DNA of 64,000 nt from DATDAH01 sp963792205 (GCA_963792205.1 CAWBVI010000005.1:62001-126000), one strand, 5' to 3'; positions 1-8,759 are shown, numbered from the stretch's first letter. The notes: generated by a model from the sequence alone, not told the origin. Numbers and translations: made by a program.

Positions 1-2
1 CG

Positions 3-233
3 GGCCGCCAGCGGTTCCTGCCGGCGATCGCGGCGGGGGCGTATGCCGTCGCGGGCCTCAGCGTCGCCGTGACCCCCGGACCAGGGGGGGCCGGCTTCGA
101 CGCCGGCCCGCAGATCCTCGCCGTGCTGGCCGCGGCCGCCCTCGGGCTCAGCCTGGCCGGTGGGCGACCCCGAACAGCGACAGGCCCACCGGCAGATCGA
201 CCCGACCCAGGACGGCCCGCTCCAGCCGGGTGA
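3..233 (+). CDS. C-terminal fragment of a membrane protein
   Basis: The reading frame is open from the window edge to a TGA at 231-233, so only the last 76 residues are visible. It shows two hydrophobic stretches (about residues 5-24 and 38-53) separated by a Gly/Pro-rich loop, then a Pro/Arg/Asp-rich tail, which looks like the last two membrane segments and cytoplasmic end of an integral membrane protein. The family cannot be recognised. Its tail overlaps by 86 bases the 3' end of the convergent glycosyltransferase/methyltransferase gene. An overlap this long is unusual, so the true end could differ if a base is wrong here. Confidence 0.45.
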   Translation, partial: GRQRFLPAIAAGAYAVAGLSVAVTPGPGGAGFDAGPQILAVLAAAALGLSLAGGRPRTATGPPADRPDPGRPAPAG

Positions 234-1623
234 GGCCCCCCAGGGCGCGAGCCATGACCGGGCCACCCTCGCTGGCTGCCTCCTGGTCGCCCACGAGGCG
301 CCCGAGTGGCGTCCGCCGCACGACCACGGCAGGGGGGACGAGCCAGCTGTGGAAGTGCGTCAGGCGATCCACGGTGAAGCCGGCGCCCTCGAGGACCCGG
401 CGGAGCCCGTCGGCGTCGTACCGTCGCCGGTGGCCCAGACGGGCGTCGTGCTCGCTCCACGCCCACTCGTACGCCGGGACGGTCACGACGAGGCGCCCGC
501 CGGGGCGCAGCGCCTCGTAGAAGCCCTCGAGGGCCTCGACATCGTCGTCGAGGTGTTCGATCACGTCGAGGCTGGTGATGGCGTCGGCAGCGCCGGGGCG
601 TAGCGGCAACCGGGCGGCGTCGGAGACCACGCCCAGCGCGTCGCCGTGCTCAGCGCGACTGCGTCGGGCCGTCACGGGGCTCAGGTCGAGGGCCCAGGCG
701 CGGTGGCCGAGCGCCCGCAGGTCGCCGACCAGCGCGCCGCCACCGGCGCCCACGTCGACGACCCGGGAGCGTGGGTCGAGGTCGGCCAGGACGTCGGTGA
801 CGAGGCCGCGCTTGGCCGAGAACCACCAGTGGGATCCCTCACGGTCAGCCATCGACACCACGTCGTCATCGGTCATCGTCACCCGCTCGCCGGTGGACCC
901 GTGGCCTCCCCCCGCCAGCCGCAGTCGGATGCGCAGCGCGTCGGCTGTCATCGCCAGCCCGTCCCGCAGGGGCCGGACGCGCGAGGCTTCGACGTGGGAC
1001 CACGTGACCGGCATCGCCTGGATGCGCAGGCCCGCCCGCTCGGCCCGAGCCAGGATCTCGACGTCGAACGCGAAGCCATTGGTTCGGAGCCCGGTCCCGA
1101 TGCGGCGGGCGGCGTCGGCCCGGAACCCCTTCAGGCCACACTGCGTGTCGAGGGCGTCGGTGAGTCCGAGGCCACGCAGCAACCGGTTGAAGTTCCGCCC
1201 CGCCAGGGTGCGATGGCGCGGGGCGCGCACGGCCATGGTGCTGTCGGGGTGGGCCCGGCTGGCGAACACCACGTCGGCCTCGTCGCGCTCCAAGCGCTCG
1301 AAGCAGGCCACGATGTCGGGCACAGGCGTGGACAGGTCGGCATCGGTGAAGGCGACCACGTCGCCCCGGGCGGCCAGCAGGCCGATGCGCACCGCTGAGC
1401 CCTTCCCCAGGTGCTGGCCCCGCCGGACGAGGCGTCCGCGCAGGTCGGTCCGCCGGAAGACGGCGCGGACGATGTCGACGGTGTCGTCGTCGCTGCCGTC
1501 GTCGACCACCAAGATCTCCGTGCTAGCCAGCAGCGGGCTGGCGGCCAGGCGCTCGAGCGAGCTCCCGATGCGCGCCGACTCGCGGTACACGGGGATCACG
1601 AGTGATCGGCGCGGGTCGGTCAT
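148..1623 (-). CDS. Family 2 glycosyltransferase joined to a SAM-dependent methyltransferase
   Basis: The protein has 491 residues. Residues 1-235 are a GT-A family 2 glycosyltransferase of the dolichyl-phosphate mannosyltransferase/glucosyltransferase type: an IPVYRE start, VVDDGSDDDT for nucleotide binding and DADLSTP as the metal site. Residues about 265-445 are a class I methyltransferase with VVDVGAGGGAL (SAM loop) and DVIEHLDDD. The likely role is lipid-linked sugar transfer for envelope glycans, plus methylation of a glycan or lipid precursor. The junction contains an internal ATG (MTDDDVVSMADRE) that resembles the normal start of a stand-alone methyltransferase, and in the neighbouring frame a TGA sits two bases before it. 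The apparent fusion may therefore be two genes joined by an undetected indel. The start ATG at 1623 is followed directly by the GT domain. Confidence 0.85.
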   Translation of the reverse strand: MTDPRRSLVIPVYRESARIGSSLERLAASPLLASTEILVVDDGSDDDTVDIVRAVFRRTDLRGRLVRRGQHLGKGSAVRIGLLAARGDVVAFTDADLSTPVPDIVACFERLERDEADVVFASRAHPDSTMAVRAPRHRTLAGRNFNRLLRGLGLTDALDTQCGLKGFRADAARRIGTGLRTNGFAFDVEILARAERAGLRIQAMPVTWSHVEASRVRPLRDGLAMTADALRIRLRLAGGGHGSTGERVTMTDDDVVSMADREGSHWWFSAKRGLVTDVLADLDPRSRVVDVGAGGGALVGDLRALGHRAWALDLSPVTARRSRAEHGDALGVVSDAARLPLRPGAADAITSLDVIEHLDDDVEALEGFYEALRPGGRLVVTVPAYEWAWSEHDARLGHRRRYDADGLRRVLEGAGFTVDRLTHFHSWLVPPAVVVRRTPLGRLVGDQEAASEGGPVMARALGGLTRLERAVLGRVDLPVGLSLFGVAHRPG

Positions 1624-1745
1624 GTCCCCTGATGGTGGTCCGGCGGGCTGAGCGGGGACCGGACCCGTCGTCGGGGCCCCGCCTGGGTGCGGGAGCGTAG
1701 CCCGGAGTGGCGATCGTGTGGCCGACGGCGCACACTCGCTTCGCC

Positions 1746-2912
1746 ATGACTGAACCCGCCCACGGTGCCGACCACGACCGGATGGCCGAGGTGGCGGGGC
1801 GCGCCGGGCTGCGGGCCGTGCACGTGGTCGCCTGGCGGGATCGCGAGGACCCGGAGGCGGGCGGCTCCGAGGAGCACGCCTCCCAGATGGCCGCGCACTG
1901 GGCCCGGGCTGGGCTCGACGTCACGATCCGCACCTCACGGGCACCCGGCCGGCCCGAGCGCACCATCCGTGACGGTTACCGGGTCGTCCGCAAGGGAGGC
2001 CGGCTGACCGTGCTGGCCAGCACGATGGCGGCCGGGGCACGCGGCGGCTGGGGGAGGGGCGACCACGGGGTCGTCGACGTGTTCCACGGTCTGCCGTTCT
2101 TCAGCCCCCTGTGGTCGGGCCACCGGCGGGTGGGCTTCGTCCACCACGTCCACCTCGGGACGTGGCGGCTGCTCGTGCCGGCGCCGCTGGCGCCGGTGAT
2201 GTACGCCACCGAGCGGTGGGTCGTCCCCGCCGTGTACCGGCGGACTCCGCTCATGACGCCGTCGCCGTCCACCCGCGACGACCTCATCGAGCGCCTCGGC
2301 CTCGACGGAGCCCGGATCGGCGTGGCCCCGAACGCGGTCGACGAGCGGTTCCGCCCGGGAGGCGAGCGCGCGCCGATGCCGCTGGTCGCCGCCGTCGGCC
2401 GCCTCATGCACCAGAAGGGGTTCGACACGGCTCTCGAGGCCATCGCCCGGGTGCTCGACGCGCGCCCGGGCGCCGAGGCGGTGGTCGTGGGCGAGGGGAG
2501 CGCGCGACCGGGTCTCGAGTCCCTGGCCGCCGAGCTCGGGATCGCCGACCGCGTCCGCTTCACGGGACGGGTCAGCGACGAGGCGCTCGTCGACTGGTAC
2601 CGGCGGGCGTGGGTCGTCGTGAACGCCTCCCGGCACGAGGGGTGGGGGCTCACGCTCACCGAGGCAATGGCGTGCGGGACGCCCGTGGTGGCGTCCCGGA
2701 TCCCCGGCCACGTCGACGCGGTGGCCGAAGGTCGGACGGGGGTGCTGGTGACTGGGGCCGCCGAGATGGCCGAGCAGACCCTCGCCCTGATCGACGACGA
2801 CGCCGGCCGGGCGCGGATGGGGCGACTCGCGGCCGAGTCGACTGCCGAAGGTTGGGCCACGCCGGCGCTGACCCTCCTCGAGGCCCTGGCGGGGGCGCCA
2901 AGCGTGCCGTGA
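1746..2912 (+). CDS. Glycosyltransferase family 4 (GT-B)
   Basis: This is a GT-B-fold retaining glycosyltransferase of about 388 residues that transfers a sugar from a nucleotide donor to a lipid or glycan acceptor. The N-terminal domain carries the PEAGGSEEHASQ glycine-rich loop typical of GT4 enzymes. The C-terminal half has AVGRLMHQKGFD and the donor-binding stretch SRHEGWGLTLTEAMACGTPVV with the E-x7-E signature. ATG at 1746 is preferred over an upstream in-frame GTG at 1707; an ATG at 1782 is also possible. It is divergent from the GT2/methyltransferase gene, suggesting a small envelope-glycan locus. It ends 28 bases before dop and may be cotranscribed with it. Confidence 0.88.
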   Translation: MTEPAHGADHDRMAEVAGRAGLRAVHVVAWRDREDPEAGGSEEHASQMAAHWARAGLDVTIRTSRAPGRPERTIRDGYRVVRKGGRLTVLASTMAAGARGGWGRGDHGVVDVFHGLPFFSPLWSGHRRVGFVHHVHLGTWRLLVPAPLAPVMYATERWVVPAVYRRTPLMTPSPSTRDDLIERLGLDGARIGVAPNAVDERFRPGGERAPMPLVAAVGRLMHQKGFDTALEAIARVLDARPGAEAVVVGEGSARPGLESLAAELGIADRVRFTGRVSDEALVDWYRRAWVVVNASRHEGWGLTLTEAMACGTPVVASRIPGHVDAVAEGRTGVLVTGAAEMAEQTLALIDDDAGRARMGRLAAESTAEGWATPALTLLEALAGAPSVP

Positions 2913-2940
2913 ACGAGGCGCCTGAGTAGGGTCGCTCGCG

Positions 2941-4449
2941 ATGGCCATCCCGAAGATCTGCGGGGTCGAGACCGAGTTCGGGATCATCGTCCGGGGGAGC
3001 GCGGAGTCGAACCCCATCGCGGCCTCGTCGGTGCTCATCAACGCCTACGTCAACGAGACGAGCGGGGCCGACGCCGATGCCGGCGGCCGGGTCGGCTGGG
3101 ACTTCGAGGACGAGTCGCCCGGCAACGACGCCCGCGGCGTGCCCCCCGAGGGCACCCTCGCCCCCGAGGTGGAGACCCACCTGGTCAACGTGGTCCTCAC
3201 CAACGGCGCCCGGTACTACGTCGACCACGCCCATCCCGAGCTGTCCACGCCGGAGTGCGCGGACGCCCGGGCGGTGGTGCGCTTCGACCGCGCGGCCGAG
3301 CTCATCCTCCAGCGCTCGATGGAGGCGGCCCGCCGCCTGCTGCCCGCGGGCCAGGAGATCGTCGTCTACAAGAACAACTCCGACGGCAAGGGCAACTCGT
3401 ACGGGTGCCACGAGAACTACCTGATGGACCGGGCGGTGCCGTTCCCCCGCATCGTCCAGCACGTGACGCCCCACTTCATCACCCGCCAGCTCTTCTGCGG
3501 CGCGGGCAAGGTCGGCTCCGAAGCGCCGGGGCTGACCACCGCCGAGGTCCCGTTCCAGCTCAGCCAGCGGGCCGACTTCTTCGAGGAGGAGGTCGGCCTC
3601 GAGACGACGCTGAAGCGCCCCATCGTCAACACCCGCGACGAGCCCCACGCCGACGCCCAGCGCTACCGCCGCCTCCACGTCATCGTCGGCGACGCCAACC
3701 TCTCCGAGGTGGCCACCTTCCTCAAGGTCGGCACCACCGCCATCGTCCTGGCCATGATCGAGGACGACGTCCTCACCCGAGACCTGCGCTTCGCCCGGCC
3801 GGTGCCCACGCTGCGCCAGGTCTCCTACGACCTCACGCTCGCCCGGGCGTTCGAGCTGGAGGACGGTTCGACCATCACCGCCCTCGACGTGCAGTGGGAG
3901 CTGTTCGACCGGGCCCGCAAGTACGCCGAGTCCGAGGGGCTGGCCGTCGTGGGCGAGGAGGTGGGGGCGGAGGTCCTGCGCCGGTGGGAGGCCGTGCTGA
4001 CCGGGTTGGAGTCCGATCCGATGGCACTCGCCGACCAGCTCGACTGGGTGGCCAAGTACCGCCTGCTCGACGCCTACCGGGAGCGCAACGACCTCGCGTG
4101 GTCCGACGCCCGCCTGGCGGCGATGGACCTCCAGTACCACGACCTGCGACCGGAGCGGTCGCTCTTCGCCCGCCTCGACGTCGAGCGCCTGGTGGGCGAC
4201 GACGAGGTCGAGTCCGGGGTCAGCGAGCCGCCCGAGGACACCCGGGCGTACTTCCGGGGCACCTGCCTCGCCCGCTTCGCCGACCAGATCGTGGCCGCCA
4301 ACTGGGACTCGATGGTGTTCGACGTGGGCGACGACCCGTTGCGGCGGGTGCCGATGATGGAACCGGGACGCGGAACGAAAGCGCACGTGGGTACGTTGTT
4401 GGAAGAGAGCACGACGGCGGCCGAGCTCCTGGATCGGCTCGGGTCGTAG
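2941..4449 (+). CDS. dop: Dop, deamidase/depupylase of Pup
   Basis: Dop converts the C-terminal Gln of Pup to Glu and removes Pup from tagged proteins. It is an ATP-binding enzyme related to glutamine synthetase and PafA. The N-terminus has the GVETEFG strand with Glu10 and Glu12 as metal ligands. Residues about 40-66 form the Dop-specific acidic/Gly-rich loop that PafA lacks. YVDHAHPELSTPEC places the catalytic Asp at residue 95. NNSDGKGNSYGCHENYL and TRDEPHADAQRYRRLHVIVGD are also conserved with PafA. The length of 502 residues is normal. Pup follows 14 bases downstream. The Pup C-terminus here is GGQ, so Dop deamidation is required. Confidence 0.97.
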   Translation: MAIPKICGVETEFGIIVRGSAESNPIAASSVLINAYVNETSGADADAGGRVGWDFEDESPGNDARGVPPEGTLAPEVETHLVNVVLTNGARYYVDHAHPELSTPECADARAVVRFDRAAELILQRSMEAARRLLPAGQEIVVYKNNSDGKGNSYGCHENYLMDRAVPFPRIVQHVTPHFITRQLFCGAGKVGSEAPGLTTAEVPFQLSQRADFFEEEVGLETTLKRPIVNTRDEPHADAQRYRRLHVIVGDANLSEVATFLKVGTTAIVLAMIEDDVLTRDLRFARPVPTLRQVSYDLTLARAFELEDGSTITALDVQWELFDRARKYAESEGLAVVGEEVGAEVLRRWEAVLTGLESDPMALADQLDWVAKYRLLDAYRERNDLAWSDARLAAMDLQYHDLRPERSLFARLDVERLVGDDEVESGVSEPPEDTRAYFRGTCLARFADQIVAANWDSMVFDVGDDPLRRVPMMEPGRGTKAHVGTLLEESTTAAELLDRLGS

Positions 4450-4463
4450 AGCGAGGATGGTCG

Positions 4464-4658
4464 ATGGCTGAGCGAGAGCAGAAGCGCAAGACAGCTCCTT
4501 CCCGACAGGAGGAGGAGGTCGACGAGGCTCCGGCCACGTCCGAGAGCGGCGAGAAGATCAAGGCCGAGCTCGACGACCTCCTGGACGAGATCGACGAGGT
4601 GCTCGAGTCCAACGCCGAGGACTTCGTCAAGAGCTATGTACAAAAGGGCGGCCAGTAG
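4464..4658 (+). CDS. pup: Pup, prokaryotic ubiquitin-like protein
   Basis: This 64-residue protein tag is attached through its C-terminus to lysines of proteins destined for the proteasome. It is highly charged and disordered at the N-terminus, followed by the conserved helix (KAELDDLLDEIDEVLESN) and the Pup C-terminal signature ending YVQKGGQ. The terminal Gln must be deamidated by Dop before PafA can ligate it. The start ATG is preceded by a GAGGA-like ribosome site 8-13 bases upstream and lies 14 bases after dop. In many actinobacteria prcB follows directly; here about 6 kb of other genes intervene. Confidence 0.98.
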   Translation: MAEREQKRKTAPSRQEEEVDEAPATSESGEKIKAELDDLLDEIDEVLESNAEDFVKSYVQKGGQ

Positions 4659-4686
4659 CCACAGAACATGGTGATCTGACCACGCT

Positions 4687-6015
4687 GTGACTGCGCTCAC
4701 CCGGCGGGGGTTCCTCGGCGCGACGGCTGGCGCGGGCGTGGTGCTCGTCGTCGGGGCGACCGCGTCGGCGCGGCAGGGGAGTGGGCCCTACGGGCCGCTG
4801 GCCACCGAGCCCGACGCCAACGGGCTCCGCCTCCCGGACGGCTTCACGTCCCGGGTCGTGGCCCGGTCGGGCCAGCCCGTGGGGGACCGCGGTTACGAGT
4901 GGCTCGCCTTCCCCGACGGCGCCGCGGTCTTCCCGGCCGACGACGGGGGCTGGTTCCACGCCGTCAACTCCGAGAACCCCGTCGCGGGCGACGGTGGCGT
5001 GAGCGTGCTCCGCTACGACGCCGAGGGCCAGGTCGCCGACGCCTACCGAATACTCGACGGCACCCAGACGAACTGTGCCGGCGGTCCGACCCCCTGGGGG
5101 ACGTGGCTGTCGTGCGAGGAGCACGAGACCGGACAGGTGTGGGAGTGCGATCCGACCGCGGCGGGCAATGGCACGGCCTTGCCCGCCATGGGGCGATTCC
5201 GGCACGAGGCGGCGGCCGTGGACCCCGAGCGCGAGCAGGTCTTCCTCACCGAGGACGAGAGCGACGGCGCCTTCTACCGCTTCACCCCGGACGCGTACCC
5301 GGACCTGTCCCGCGGGCTGCTCGAGGTGGCGTCGGTCGATGGGCAGGGTGCGGCGAGCTGGATCGAGGTCCCGGATCCCTCCGGGGGCCAGATGCCGACC
5401 CGCGCCCAGGTGGCCGAGGTCACGCCCTTCGACGGGGGCGAGGGCTGCTGGTACGCCGAAGAGACCGTCTACTTCACCACGAAGGGCACCGACGAGGTCT
5501 GGGCCCTCGACCTCGCCACCGACCAGCTGACCGTTGTTTACGACGGTCAGGGGATCCTGACCGGCGTCGACAACATCACCGTGGAGTCCGGCTCGGGCGA
5601 CCTCTACGTCGCCGAGGACGGCACGACCATGGAGCTCGTGGTCATCACCGGCGACGGCGAGGTGGTGCCCGTCGTGAAGGTCGTGGCCGAACCGCTGCCC
5701 GCCACCGCGGCGCCGTCGGAGATCACCGGCCCGGTGTTCTCGCCGGACGGCACCCGCCTGTACTTCAGCTCGCAGCGGGGCGGCGACCCCCAGCTCGGCA
5801 TCACCTACGAGGTGACCGGCCCCTTCCGCGGCCCGGAGCTGGCCGCGGCGACGACCACGACCACCACGGCGGCGTCGCCGCTCACGAGCATCCCGTCGGA
5901 TGACAGCACCGGCGACGGCAGCGACACCTCACCCGCGGTCCCCATCGCCATCGGCGTCGGGGCCGCCGCAGCTGTCGTCGCCGGCGCCGTTGCCGTGCGC
6001 CGCCGTCGCACCTGA
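4687..6015 (+). CDS. Tat-exported PhoX/DUF839-like protein with C-terminal membrane anchor
   Basis: The 442-residue protein starts with a twin-arginine signal (RRGFLGATAGAG, cleavage near residue 30), so it should be exported folded by the Tat system encoded 17 kb downstream. The body resembles the PhoX/DUF839 beta-propeller family (phosphatase-like secreted proteins), with repeated acidic blade motifs such as LTEDESDGAFYRF and YVAEDGTTMELV. A Thr/Ser-rich spacer (about 380-410) leads to one hydrophobic helix (about 414-436) and a basic RRRRT end, which would hold it on the outer face of the membrane. Enzymatic activity is inferred from family only. The GTG start at 4687 sits directly before the signal peptide. 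It lies 28 bases after pup, a location not usual for proteasome loci. Confidence 0.8.
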   Translation: MTALTRRGFLGATAGAGVVLVVGATASARQGSGPYGPLATEPDANGLRLPDGFTSRVVARSGQPVGDRGYEWLAFPDGAAVFPADDGGWFHAVNSENPVAGDGGVSVLRYDAEGQVADAYRILDGTQTNCAGGPTPWGTWLSCEEHETGQVWECDPTAAGNGTALPAMGRFRHEAAAVDPEREQVFLTEDESDGAFYRFTPDAYPDLSRGLLEVASVDGQGAASWIEVPDPSGGQMPTRAQVAEVTPFDGGEGCWYAEETVYFTTKGTDEVWALDLATDQLTVVYDGQGILTGVDNITVESGSGDLYVAEDGTTMELVVITGDGEVVPVVKVVAEPLPATAAPSEITGPVFSPDGTRLYFSSQRGGDPQLGITYEVTGPFRGPELAAATTTTTTAASPLTSIPSDDSTGDGSDTSPAVPIAIGVGAAAAVVAGAVAVRRRRT

Positions 6016-6018
6016 CGC

Positions 6019-6044
6019 GGAACCCCGGGGTGGGTTCGCTCGTC
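6019..6044 (+). promoter_or_regulatory. Predicted ECF-type promoter (GGAACC-N16-CGTC)
   Basis: GGAACC at 6019-6024 and CGTC at 6041-6044 are separated by 16 bases, a standard ECF sigma -35/-10 arrangement. It lies just upstream of the first ECF sigma gene. The same AACC-N16-CGTC arrangement occurs upstream of the second sigma gene at 8736-8759, which supports autoregulation. Transcription would start near 6050, giving a very short leader before the ATG at 6060. Confidence 0.6.
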
Positions 6045-6059
6045 GGAGGGGGTGTGAGG

Positions 6060-6533
6060 ATGACGGCGGTGGCGGATCCGCCTGACCGCGGGGTCGGCTC
6101 GTTCGAGGCGTTGTACGCCGACGAAGTCGACGCCATGGCCCGACTGGCCTACCTGATGGTGGGCTCGGCCGAGCAGGCCGAGGAGCTCGTCCACGACGCC
6201 TTCGCCCGGCTCTACGAGCGCTGGGGACAGGTGGACAACCCCGGCGGCTACCTGCGCACGTGCGTGGTCAACGGCTGCCGGGACTCGCTGCGCCGCCGCC
6301 GGGTGGAGCGCCGGCCGCAGCCACCAGGCTCTCCCAGTGCCGAGCTCGGTGCCGACCACCTCGCCGACGCCCTCGCCGACCTGCCGTACCGCCAGCGGGC
6401 CGCCATCGTCCTGCGCTACTACGAGGACCGCTCCGAAGCCGACATCGCCGACCTGTTGGGCGTCCGCCCCGGGACGGTGAAGTCGCTCCTGCACCGCGGC
6501 CTCGCCCACCTACGCGAGGTGATCGAACCGTGA
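6060..6533 (+). CDS. ECF RNA polymerase sigma factor (copy 1)
   Basis: The protein has 157 residues with only sigma regions 2 and 4. Region 2 is recognisable from FEALYADEVDAMARLAYLMV and the following helix (AEELVHDAFARLYERW), region 4 from LPYRQRAAIVLRYYEDRSEADIADLLG and VRPGTVKSLLHRGL. This is the small SigE-like ECF group common in actinobacteria. It would direct transcription of envelope or stress genes once its partner releases it. The ATG at 6060 is chosen because a strong GGAGGGGGTG stretch precedes it; a GTG at 6030 in frame is less likely. The stop overlaps the partner's GTG start (GTGA), indicating coupling. It is a clear paralogue of the gene at 8799. Confidence 0.92.
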   Translation: MTAVADPPDRGVGSFEALYADEVDAMARLAYLMVGSAEQAEELVHDAFARLYERWGQVDNPGGYLRTCVVNGCRDSLRRRRVERRPQPPGSPSAELGADHLADALADLPYRQRAAIVLRYYEDRSEADIADLLGVRPGTVKSLLHRGLAHLREVIEP

Positions 6534-8047
6534 ACGACGACCAGCTCACGACCCTGCTCGCCCAGCGGGCCGGCGGGGCCGACGATGTCCACCCGTCCAT
6601 GGCCGGCGTCGAGTCCGTCGTGGCCCGCCGCGCCCAGCGCCGGCGCCGCCACCGGGTGATCGGCAGTGCTGCCGGCGCCGTCATCGTGGTCGCCTGCGTG
6701 GCCGGTGCGGTCGCCCTGGCGAGGACGGGCGGGGAGGGGATCGCTCCGCTCCTCCAGGATCCGGAAGGCGGCCCGCTGGAGGTGCCGATCGTGGGCACGC
6801 CTCTGGACGGCTGGGAGCTCAAGGGGGTGGACGCCGACGTGCCCGAGGAGCAGCTCCTCGACTGGGACATCGACATGGTGGTGTTCAACCCGGCCGGCGC
6901 CGGCGACATCCTTCCGTTCGTCAAGGTCGACGTGATCGTCATCGGGCCGACGACGGACTACTTCCTGCCCGAGCGCGAGGTGCCGCTGGCCGACGGGGTC
7001 ACCGGGTACGTCGACGACCGCGACGACGGCGTCCGTTCGATCACGTGGTTCGAGGACTTCGACGCGGTCGGCAACCCGGGCCGGATGATCTACGCCAGTG
7101 CCATCGGCGTGACCGAGCAGGAGCTGTTCGCCTACGCCCGCGAGGCGTCAGCGTCGAGGGTCGACACCGACACGTTGGCCGCCCCGCCCGGGCTGCCCGA
7201 CGCCACCCGGGGACACATCTGGGACGACGACGCCACCTTCACCCGGGCGCAGTACCTGTCCGGGGACAGCACCCTGACCATCGAGGCGACCGACCAGCCG
7301 GGATGGGTCGAGTCCGAGATGGAGAGCACGTCTCACGAGTACTCCCTCGACGCCGCCGTGCCGGTCGGGCCCAACCCGTTCGGCTCGGGTGAGGCCTACC
7401 TCAGTGAGCTCGACGCACCCGGCCCGACCATGACCTTGCCGGGCATCGACGGACCGGTGCAGGAGGCGTACTGGCGCACCCCCGACGGCCTGACCATCCG
7501 CCTGACCGCGGAGGGCGCTGGGGCCGAGGGCGTCGTCCGCGAGATCCTCGAGACCGGCCGCCTCATCCCCCTCGACGAGAACGGCGACCCGATCACGACA
7601 CCGGTCGTCGAGCCGTCCCCGACGACCGTTCCCGCGGGGCCGACGACCACGGCCATCGCGCCGGGCACCGACACGGTGACGCTGTCGGACATCCACATCA
7701 CCACCTCGGCGACCGAGATCGAGCTGCTGCTCACCTTCGACGCCCCGGTTCCGAGGCATGGCGAGGTGCTGGTCGGCGACATCAGCGGGTTGGACTGCGC
7801 CTCCGGCATCGACGAGGACGTGGACGGCGTGAGCCCGGACAGTCCGTGGGCCTGGGTCAACCTCGGCGCCGGGCTCGATCCGCTCGGCGACCATGTCGCG
7901 AGGACGGCGGACGACGACCCGTATCTCGCTTGCGCCAACGGGGTCGGCTCGAGCTGGCTCGCCGTCGCCGTGCGCAGCGAGCCAGGGAGCACCGTGACCT
8001 CCACCGACGAAGGCAACCAGCTCCGCATCACCGTCGCCTTGCCCTGA
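6530..8047 (+). CDS. Single-pass membrane partner (putative anti-sigma factor) of ECF sigma copy 1
   Basis: The protein has 505 residues, starting at a GTG that overlaps the sigma stop. The first 43 residues are cytoplasmic with a strongly basic stretch (RRAQRRRRHR). One membrane helix spans about 44-65, followed by about 440 extracytoplasmic residues. Its position directly after the sigma gene, coupled by overlap, suggests an anti-sigma or sensor role. No zinc-binding HxxxCxxC anti-sigma motif is present, so this is inference. A Thr/Pro-rich linker near residues 355-380 precedes a final domain of about 125 residues with several Asp-rich beta motifs. The paralogue at 9248 has the same architecture. 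The outer domain is not recognised. Confidence 0.75.
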   Translation: MNDDQLTTLLAQRAGGADDVHPSMAGVESVVARRAQRRRRHRVIGSAAGAVIVVACVAGAVALARTGGEGIAPLLQDPEGGPLEVPIVGTPLDGWELKGVDADVPEEQLLDWDIDMVVFNPAGAGDILPFVKVDVIVIGPTTDYFLPEREVPLADGVTGYVDDRDDGVRSITWFEDFDAVGNPGRMIYASAIGVTEQELFAYAREASASRVDTDTLAAPPGLPDATRGHIWDDDATFTRAQYLSGDSTLTIEATDQPGWVESEMESTSHEYSLDAAVPVGPNPFGSGEAYLSELDAPGPTMTLPGIDGPVQEAYWRTPDGLTIRLTAEGAGAEGVVREILETGRLIPLDENGDPITTPVVEPSPTTVPAGPTTTAIAPGTDTVTLSDIHITTSATEIELLLTFDAPVPRHGEVLVGDISGLDCASGIDEDVDGVSPDSPWAWVNLGAGLDPLGDHVARTADDDPYLACANGVGSSWLAVAVRSEPGSTVTSTDEGNQLRITVALP

Positions 8048-8051
8048 ACGG

Positions 8052-8648
8052 TCAGCCCCCGCCGAACGAGGGCTGGCCGAGGGGCTCGGCCGAGCGCTGG
8101 TAGGCGAGCAGCACGGCGCCACTGCTGGTCGGCGCGGCACGGACCAGGTCGAGGCGGTGGGCGCCGGCGTCGTCGAAGAGGCGCTTGCCGACGCCGAGGA
8201 CGACCGGGTACTGGACCAGGCGCACCTCGTCGACCAGGTCGGCGGCCAGGAGCGCCCGAGCCACCGAGATGCTCCCGGCGACGATGATGTCGCCGCCGTC
8301 CTCGGCCTTGAGGGCCTCGACGGCCGCCACCAGGTCGCCCTCGATGACCTCGGTGTTCTCCCACTCGGGGTCGGTGAGCGTGGTCGACGCCACGACCTTC
8401 CGCATCGAGTTGAGCTTGTCGGCGAAGGGGTCGCCGGCCCGGCCCGGCCAGGCCCCGGCGAAGGTCTCGTAGGTCCGGCGGCCGAGCAGGGAGATGTCCG
8501 ACGCCTGGAGCTCCTCGTCCTTGAACTCGCCGATCTCGTCGGCCCAGAACGGCATCGTCCAGGCCCCGTGGGGATAGTCGTCCTCGCCACCGGGGGCCTC
8601 AATGACCCCGTCGAGCGACATGAACTCGGTCACGACCAGCTTCCGCAT
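8052..8648 (-). CDS. RibD C-terminal/dihydrofolate reductase-like protein
   Basis: This is a 198-residue protein of the stand-alone RibD-C/DHFR-fold family, which uses NADPH to reduce pteridine- or flavin-related substrates. Visible marks are MRKLVVTEFMSLDGVIEAPG at the N-terminus (the SLDG turn is characteristic), LLGRRTYETFAGAWP and GDIIVAGSISVARALL (nucleotide-binding Gly region) near residues 115-135. The physiological substrate is unknown for most members. Start ATG at 8648 has a GGAGAG ribosome site. It is convergent with the first sigma partner (4 bases between stops) and divergent from the second sigma gene, so it sits between two paralogous sigma/partner pairs. Confidence 0.85.
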   Translation of the reverse strand: MRKLVVTEFMSLDGVIEAPGGEDDYPHGAWTMPFWADEIGEFKDEELQASDISLLGRRTYETFAGAWPGRAGDPFADKLNSMRKVVASTTLTDPEWENTEVIEGDLVAAVEALKAEDGGDIIVAGSISVARALLAADLVDEVRLVQYPVVLGVGKRLFDDAGAHRLDLVRAAPTSSGAVLLAYQRSAEPLGQPSFGGG

Positions 8649-8735
8649 CAGCTCTCTCCTCGTTCGGTGCGGGATGATCCCGCGCTCACCTCTACCCACG
8701 AACGGGGGTGACCGGAATCGACAGGTCGACGTGCA

Positions 8736-8759
8736 AACCTTCCCTCGGGGCTCGACGTC
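8736..8759 (+). promoter_or_regulatory. Predicted ECF-type promoter (AACC-N16-CGTC)
   Basis: AACC at 8736-8739 and CGTC at 8756-8759 are separated by 16 bases, exactly as upstream of the first sigma gene, while the surrounding bases differ. Transcription would start near 8766, about 33 bases before the GTG at 8799. This favours 8799 over the GTG at 8769 as the sigma start. Confidence 0.55.

Noticed and set aside
2656..4386. A 576-codon minus-strand frame opposite dop
   Set aside because: Dop on the plus strand is unmistakable. The antisense frame has no domain, no ribosome site and the usual antisense composition.
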